Positions 6,186 through 9,270 of a DNA stretch of 9,270 nt are shown here, piece after piece. Numbering within the stretch: position 1 is the stretch's first letter; each line of letters opens with the position of its first letter. The notes beneath the pieces are model-generated. The model searched no databases and was not told the DNA's origin. It saw nothing but the letters and a program-made list of their open reading frames with translations. The translations under genes and the position numbers were made by a program. Source of the DNA: Dehalococcoidia bacterium (lineage in GTDB: Bacteria > Chloroflexota > Dehalococcoidia > GIF9 > AB-539-J10). The stretch spans positions 1-9,270 of the forward strand of contig JAUVYD010000032.1 of the NCBI GenBank assembly GCA_030603265.1. The letters run 5' to 3'.

Positions 6186-7328
6186 ATGCAGTATCCCAAG
6201 TTCAAGGACATGGAGCGAGCCTACGGTTTCGACGAGGTAGCCCTCGTACCGGGTGACGTCACGGTGAACCCGGACCAGACTGACATACGCTTCGTCATTG
6301 GCCCGCACGAACTCCAGTTCCCGATCCTGGCTTCCGCCATGGACGCGGTCGTCAGCCCCTCCAGCGCTATCGAGTTCGGCAAACTCGGCGGACTCGGAGT
6401 CTTGAACCTCGAGGGCTTGCAAACCCGCTACGAGGACCCGGACGCGATTCTGCAGCAACTGGCCGAGTCATCACAGAGCGACGTGACCGCTCTGCTGCAG
6501 AAGCTCTATACGGCACCCATCAGGGAAGACCTTATCGCGCAGCGCATCTCTACCATCAAGAAGGCCGGCGTCATCTGTTCCGTGTCCGTCACTCCGGCCA
6601 ACACGAAGCGCTTTGCTCCTGTCGCCAAAGAGGCGGGAGTAGATATCCTGGTGGTTCAATCAACAGTGACAACAGCCAGCCACACTTCGAAAAGCACGAA
6701 GGGCCTCATACTCAGTGAACTGTGCGAAGAGATCAAGCTGCCCGTCATCGTAGGCAACTGCTGCAGCTACAACGCGGCCCTCGAGTTGATGCGCACGGGC
6801 GTTGACGCCATCCTCGTGGGCGTTGGCCCCGGCGCGGCGTGCACAAGCCGGGAAGTCCTTGGCATCGGAGTGCCGCAGGTTTCAGCCACATCTGAATGCG
6901 CCGCAGCTCGAGAAACACACTTCAAGGAGACAGGCAAGTACGTTTCCCTCATCACGGACGGCGGTATTCGACTGGGCAGTGATCTGTGCAAGTCGTTTGC
7001 GTCAGGAGCCGACGCAGTTATGATTGGCTCGCCGCTCGCTCAGGCCAGGGGAGCGCCCGGACGTGGCTTCCACTGGGGCATGTCGCATCCTCACCCAGCC
7101 CTCCCCAGGGGAACCAGGGTCAAGGTAGGCAGCACCGCGACGCTGGAGCAAATCATCTTCGGCCCTTCGTCTGTCACGGACGGGACACAGAACCTGGTGG
7201 GCGCACTCCGCACCAGCATGGGGCTGTGCGGTGCGAAGACCATTCGCGAGATGCAGCACACGAGAATGATTGTCGCCCCTACTATCAAGACCGAGGGCAA
7301 GTACCTCCAGATGACGCAGGGAGCATAG
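6186..7328 (+). CDS. guaB3: GuaB3-family IMP dehydrogenase-related protein
   Basis: This 380-aa (beta/alpha)8 barrel belongs to the IMPDH/GMP reductase superfamily but lacks the CBS-domain insertion of ordinary GuaB. ASAMDAV at 49-55 is a conserved barrel segment. The catalytic loop GVGPGAACTSR puts the active-site cysteine at Cys219, followed by the GVPQ element at 228-231. DGG at 258-260 is the phosphate-binding region. The C-terminal stretches PGRGFHWGM, HPxLPRGTRVKVG and SSVTDGTQNLVGALRTSMG are typical of GuaB3 in Actinobacteria, Cyanobacteria and Chloroflexota. The expected role is purine interconversion, IMP to XMP. Some annotators leave this family as IMPDH-related, so the exact reaction should be treated as family inference. 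ATG 6186 follows GGAGGAG at 6177-6183 and the promoter above. An upstream in-frame GTG at 6054 lies before that promoter and was not used. Confidence 0.92.
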   Translation: MQYPKFKDMERAYGFDEVALVPGDVTVNPDQTDIRFVIGPHELQFPILASAMDAVVSPSSAIEFGKLGGLGVLNLEGLQTRYEDPDAILQQLAESSQSDVTALLQKLYTAPIREDLIAQRISTIKKAGVICSVSVTPANTKRFAPVAKEAGVDILVVQSTVTTASHTSKSTKGLILSELCEEIKLPVIVGNCCSYNAALELMRTGVDAILVGVGPGAACTSREVLGIGVPQVSATSECAAARETHFKETGKYVSLITDGGIRLGSDLCKSFASGADAVMIGSPLAQARGAPGRGFHWGMSHPHPALPRGTRVKVGSTATLEQIIFGPSSVTDGTQNLVGALRTSMGLCGAKTIREMQHTRMIVAPTIKTEGKYLQMTQGA

Positions 7329-7350
7329 CCGCGAACCAGACAGTACGCGG
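7329..7350. terminator. Small hairpin immediately after guaB3
   Basis: CCGCG (7329-7333) pairs with CGCGG (7346-7350) across a 12-nt loop, starting at the base after the guaB3 stop. A short TTGCTT follows. It is a weak terminator candidate on the plus strand. Confidence 0.3.
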
Positions 7351-7375
7351 TTGCTTCAGTGGTGGAGCCATAGCA

Positions 7376-7406
7376 CCGGACGGGCAATTGGTTCCCCCGT
7401 CCCCGG
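7376..7406. terminator. Stronger hairpin between convergent guaB3 and the 264-aa gene
   Basis: GGACGGG (7378-7384) pairs with CCCGTCC (7396-7402) around an 11-nt loop; CC/GG (7376-7377 with 7405-7406) can extend the stem past a two-base bulge. It lies midway in the 143-bp gap between convergent genes and could serve both. No U-tract follows. Nothing else is recognisable in 7351-7471. Confidence 0.45.
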
Positions 7407-7471
7407 GATACTCTCCGGCGCGTCAGCGAGACGAGAAATAGACTGGCCGGCAGAGTCGCACCGGTCGTGCC

Positions 7472-8266
7472 CTATTCCTCCTCTTCGTCACCTCCATCCT
7501 CTTCATCCCCATCCTCTTCCTCCTCCATCTCTGAGCCGCTCGCGTTCGCAACATGAACCCCTATTGAGGCAGAGGTGTCGCGCAGGGACTGGAGCGACTC
7601 GTAAGACGCGCTGTCAGCCGCTGCCCGGGCCGACATCAGCAGGTCCATACCATCTGACGCATCGATGAACAGCGCACTGACCCCGGCGCGCCACAGAACC
7701 GCCACCTCGTCCGACGAGACAGGCTGTTCCAGCCGCAGAACAACAGGCCTGCCGCTCGCCGTGCGAACCCGGCGACACTCGATTACCGCAGTGAGTGTTC
7801 GCATGTCAAGCGAGTCGGTCGAAAGAACGATCGCCTCGACGCCGAGGTCTCCAATCGCTCGCAGCCTGTTGCTCTCAACGCCGATAGTTACTTCAACGAA
7901 ACAGCCAACACCTTTGAGTGCCAGCGCCCCGGCGGGTCCGTCGGTATCACAGATGACAAAGTCGCAACCCGAGTCAGAGAGAACCCCCGTCAGCGGCGCG
8001 TCCTTCCACAGACGAGCACCAACAGCCATATCCCCGGCCAGGCCGACCATCTTGCGCAGGGGCAACTCACTGCTCCCACTGTTGCCAATCATCACCACGG
8101 AGTCAGCGCTGCCGCATATCGTTGACAACATCTTCTTCGTGGGAATCTTGCGCACTCCGACAAGGATGAGCATTCGTCGGACACCAGCGCTTGACCCGGA
8201 CATTCCGAACCCGATTGGGGACGACATCTTGCGCAGTGCGTGAAGTCGGTCAGCAGTCCTGCTCAA
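7472..8266 (-). CDS. Uncharacterised beta/alpha protein with acidic C-terminal tail
   Basis: I do not recognise a named family for this 264-aa protein. Short hydrophobic strands alternate with helices: RMLILVGV (31-38), DSVVMIG (55-61), CDFVICDTDG (101-110), CFVEVTIG (122-129), GVEAIVLST (142-150), PVVLRLE (174-180) and GVSALFIDAS (195-204). This pattern suggests a TIM-barrel or similar beta/alpha fold. No signal peptide or membrane helix is visible, so it is probably cytoplasmic. Residues 246-264 are a tail with 15 Asp/Glu of 19, a feature that can bind basic partners or mimic nucleic acid. The start is TTG at 8266, supported by AGAGGAG (8280-8274) 7 nt upstream. It lies 144 bp downstream of rplY on the same strand, with a hairpin between them, so joint transcription is uncertain. 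I have a vague memory of similar proteins in Chloroflexota; function unknown. Confidence 0.8.
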   Translation of the reverse strand: MSRTADRLHALRKMSSPIGFGMSGSSAGVRRMLILVGVRKIPTKKMLSTICGSADSVVMIGNSGSSELPLRKMVGLAGDMAVGARLWKDAPLTGVLSDSGCDFVICDTDGPAGALALKGVGCFVEVTIGVESNRLRAIGDLGVEAIVLSTDSLDMRTLTAVIECRRVRTASGRPVVLRLEQPVSSDEVAVLWRAGVSALFIDASDGMDLLMSARAAADSASYESLQSLRDTSASIGVHVANASGSEMEEEEDGDEEDGGDEEEE

Positions 8267-8381
8267 TGGGAAGCTCCTCTATCCGGCAGTCAATCAAGCG
8301 GCACGCACGCCGGCTCAACGAACTCCACACAAATCGATGTAGCCCGCCGAGCAACAGACAGGCTCAGCCATTGATGCCACC

Positions 8382-8406
8382 GGGAACGATATTCGTAATC
8401 GGTCCC
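8382..8406 (-). terminator. Hairpin directly after rplY
   Basis: GGGA/TCCC (8382-8385 with 8403-8406) and CGAT/ATCG (8387-8390 with 8398-8401) form a stem with one internal mismatch and a 7-nt loop, starting 4 nt after the rplY stop. There is no U-tract. It may end or attenuate rplY transcription before the 264-aa gene. The remainder of 8267-8381 shows no gene and no convincing promoter. Confidence 0.45.
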
Positions 8407-8410
8407 CTTG

Positions 8411-9058
8411 CTATGCCGTTTCGCCGGTCTGCTCCGGCTGTTTCTCCGCGGCAGCCACCACAACATCCCCGGCAACTTCCGCGGGTGCGGCAGCCGCTCG
8501 CCGCTCAACTTCGACCTTCACCACGGCCAGTTCGGGATCGTTCAGTACCACAATACCCTCAGCCGTCTTGACGTCACGAACCCGAACAACGTCGTCGCTT
8601 TCCTTGAGCCCGCTGACGTCAATGTCGATACGGGACGGGAGCCGCGACGGGAGACACTCGATATTCAGGCGGGCAATGTCAACAACAAGCGTGTTGGCTT
8701 TCGACTGAAGCACGGGGGCGTCGCCAACAACGTGCACCGGAACCTCAACTGTCATCCTCTCCTTGCTTCGCACTTGGAAGAAGTCGACATGCAGGAGGAG
8801 CCCTGTCCCCGGATGCCTCTGCACTTCCCGCACCAGAACATTCCTGGCTCGTTTCTCCTCACCTATCTTCAACCCAATGAGTTTCGACCTCCCTGCATGA
8901 CGAATCACCCCCTCGAGCTCGGCGGTCGCACCCTGAAGCGGCTGCGATTTCACTCCATGCCCGAACAGGTGTGCAGGTGTCAATCCCGAGCGCCTCAGCG
9001 CCTTGTTCTTGTTGCCGGAGGCTTCTCGTTTCTGCAGTTCCAAAGAAATCGTATCCAT
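8411..9058 (-). CDS. rplY: 50S ribosomal protein bL25 (CTC/TL5 type)
   Basis: bL25 binds 5S rRNA at the central protuberance of the large subunit. From ATG 9058 the protein has 215 aa, the long two-domain CTC/TL5 form, not the roughly 95-aa E. coli form. The N-terminal 5S-binding domain (about 2-92) begins MDTISLELQKREASGNKNKALRRSG and contains LLLHVDFFQV at its end. The second beta-rich domain (about 97-185) contains VPVHVVGDAP and SRIDIDVSGL. The last 28 residues are a low-complexity Ala/Val/Glu tail. ATG 9058 was chosen over GTG 9064 because it gives the family-typical N-terminus and lies 5 nt after AGGGG; the GTG has only a weaker AAAGG. In Bacillus the homologue Ctc is a general stress protein, but nothing here shows stress control. 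Confidence 0.95.
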   Translation of the reverse strand: MDTISLELQKREASGNKNKALRRSGLTPAHLFGHGVKSQPLQGATAELEGVIRHAGRSKLIGLKIGEEKRARNVLVREVQRHPGTGLLLHVDFFQVRSKERMTVEVPVHVVGDAPVLQSKANTLVVDIARLNIECLPSRLPSRIDIDVSGLKESDDVVRVRDVKTAEGIVVLNDPELAVVKVEVERRAAAAPAEVAGDVVVAAAEKQPEQTGETA

Positions 9059-9113
9059 GGTCACCCCTGCCTTTCTCGCCGGGCGCTAGGCCACGCCTCA
9101 ACTGTACCGCGTT

Positions 9114-9142
9114 ATGCTAACACCGGCACCCGATGCAGGCAA
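9114..9142 (-). promoter_or_regulatory. Candidate promoter of rplY
   Basis: On the minus strand TTGCCT (9142-9137, 4 of 6), a 17-bp spacer and TAGCAT (9119-9114, 4 of 6) make a moderate sigma70-type promoter. The start would be near 9107, giving a leader of about 50 nt before ATG 9058. Confidence 0.45.
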
Positions 9143-9170
9143 GCGAGCCGTACCGGGTACTCCTTGCATC
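9132..9170. repeat. Nested inverted repeats between divergent promoters
   Basis: An inner 11-bp dyad GTACCGGGTAC (9150-9160) is flanked by an outer inverted pair GATGCA (9132-9137) and TGCATC (9165-9170). The outer arms touch the putative -35 boxes of rplY (minus) and of the next plus-strand gene. This is operator-like placement. Confidence 0.4.
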
Positions 9171-9193
9171 CGCGAGCAACCTTTGCCTATGAT
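9164..9193 (+). promoter_or_regulatory. Candidate promoter of the downstream plus-strand gene
   Basis: TTGCAT (9164-9169, 3 of 6), an 18-bp spacer and TATGAT (9188-9193, 5 of 6) could drive the gene that starts at 9261, with a leader of about 60 nt. Confidence 0.4.
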
Positions 9194-9260
9194 TCCAGTA
9201 TCAGAAGGCGTAGAACGCGCGTATCAGGACGCCACGCCCGTCCAAACGGAGGTCCAGCGG

Positions 9261-9270
9261 ATGAAACAGG
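9261..9270 (+). CDS. Start of an unidentified gene cut by the window end
   Basis: ATG at 9261 follows GGAGGT (9248-9253) with a 7-nt spacer, a textbook ribosome binding site, and a candidate promoter lies upstream. Only the codons for Met-Lys-Gln and one further base are inside the window, so the product cannot be named. The gene would diverge from rplY. Confidence 0.5.

Noticed and set aside
7665..8243. 192-codon open frame on the plus strand
   Set aside because: Antisense to the 264-aa gene. The minus frame has a strong ribosome binding site and a regular beta/alpha pattern, while this one is Ser/Pro/Arg/Thr-rich as expected for a shadow frame.
1..9270. tRNA, rRNA, CRISPR array, insertion sequence or prophage genes
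   Set aside because: No T-loop signature, regular spaced repeats, terminal inverted repeats or transposase/integrase motifs were seen on either strand.

Overview
This window is a compact, GC-rich bacterial chromosome segment carrying mostly housekeeping genes. I see no mobile element, CRISPR array, rRNA or tRNA. The taxon is inferred, not shown. A GuaB3-type IMP dehydrogenase, a short methionyl-tRNA synthetase with a double zinc knuckle, a bL25/CTC ribosomal protein, and an uncharacterised beta/alpha protein with an acidic tail together suggest Chloroflexota (Dehalococcoidia/SAR202-like). An actinobacterium-like lineage is less likely.

Layout: (1) 1-1900, plus strand: the 3' end of tsaB, a thioesterase-HAD hydrolase fusion, and ndk. 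These are close-packed and probably one operon. (2) 1909-2250, minus strand: rsfS, converging on ndk with 8 bp between the stop codons. Its best start is a CTG. (3) 2251-2454: a divergent control region with two extended -10 promoters, both TGCTATAAT, for rsfS (minus) and ftsH (plus). (4) 2455-4296, plus: ftsH, apparently leaderless from a GTG. (5) A shared hairpin, then metG on the minus strand (4346-6010, TTG start). (6) 6011-6185: back-to-back metG and guaB3 promoters, then guaB3 on the plus strand (6186-7328). (7) 7329-7471: hairpins between convergent genes. (8) 7472-9058, minus: an uncharacterised 264-aa protein and, upstream of it, rplY (bL25). (9) 9059-9270: a divergent control region with nested inverted repeats and the start of a plus-strand gene cut by the window edge.

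The genes serve translation (t6A modification by TsaB, MetRS, RsfS, bL25), nucleotide metabolism (Ndk, GuaB3) and membrane proteolysis (FtsH). They look like neighbours in a densely packed genome, not one dedicated pathway. The items most worth attention are the gene fusion, the unusual starts and leaders around rsfS/ftsH, the acidic-tailed unknown, and the dyads in the divergent control regions. I found no convincing new defence or biosynthetic system.
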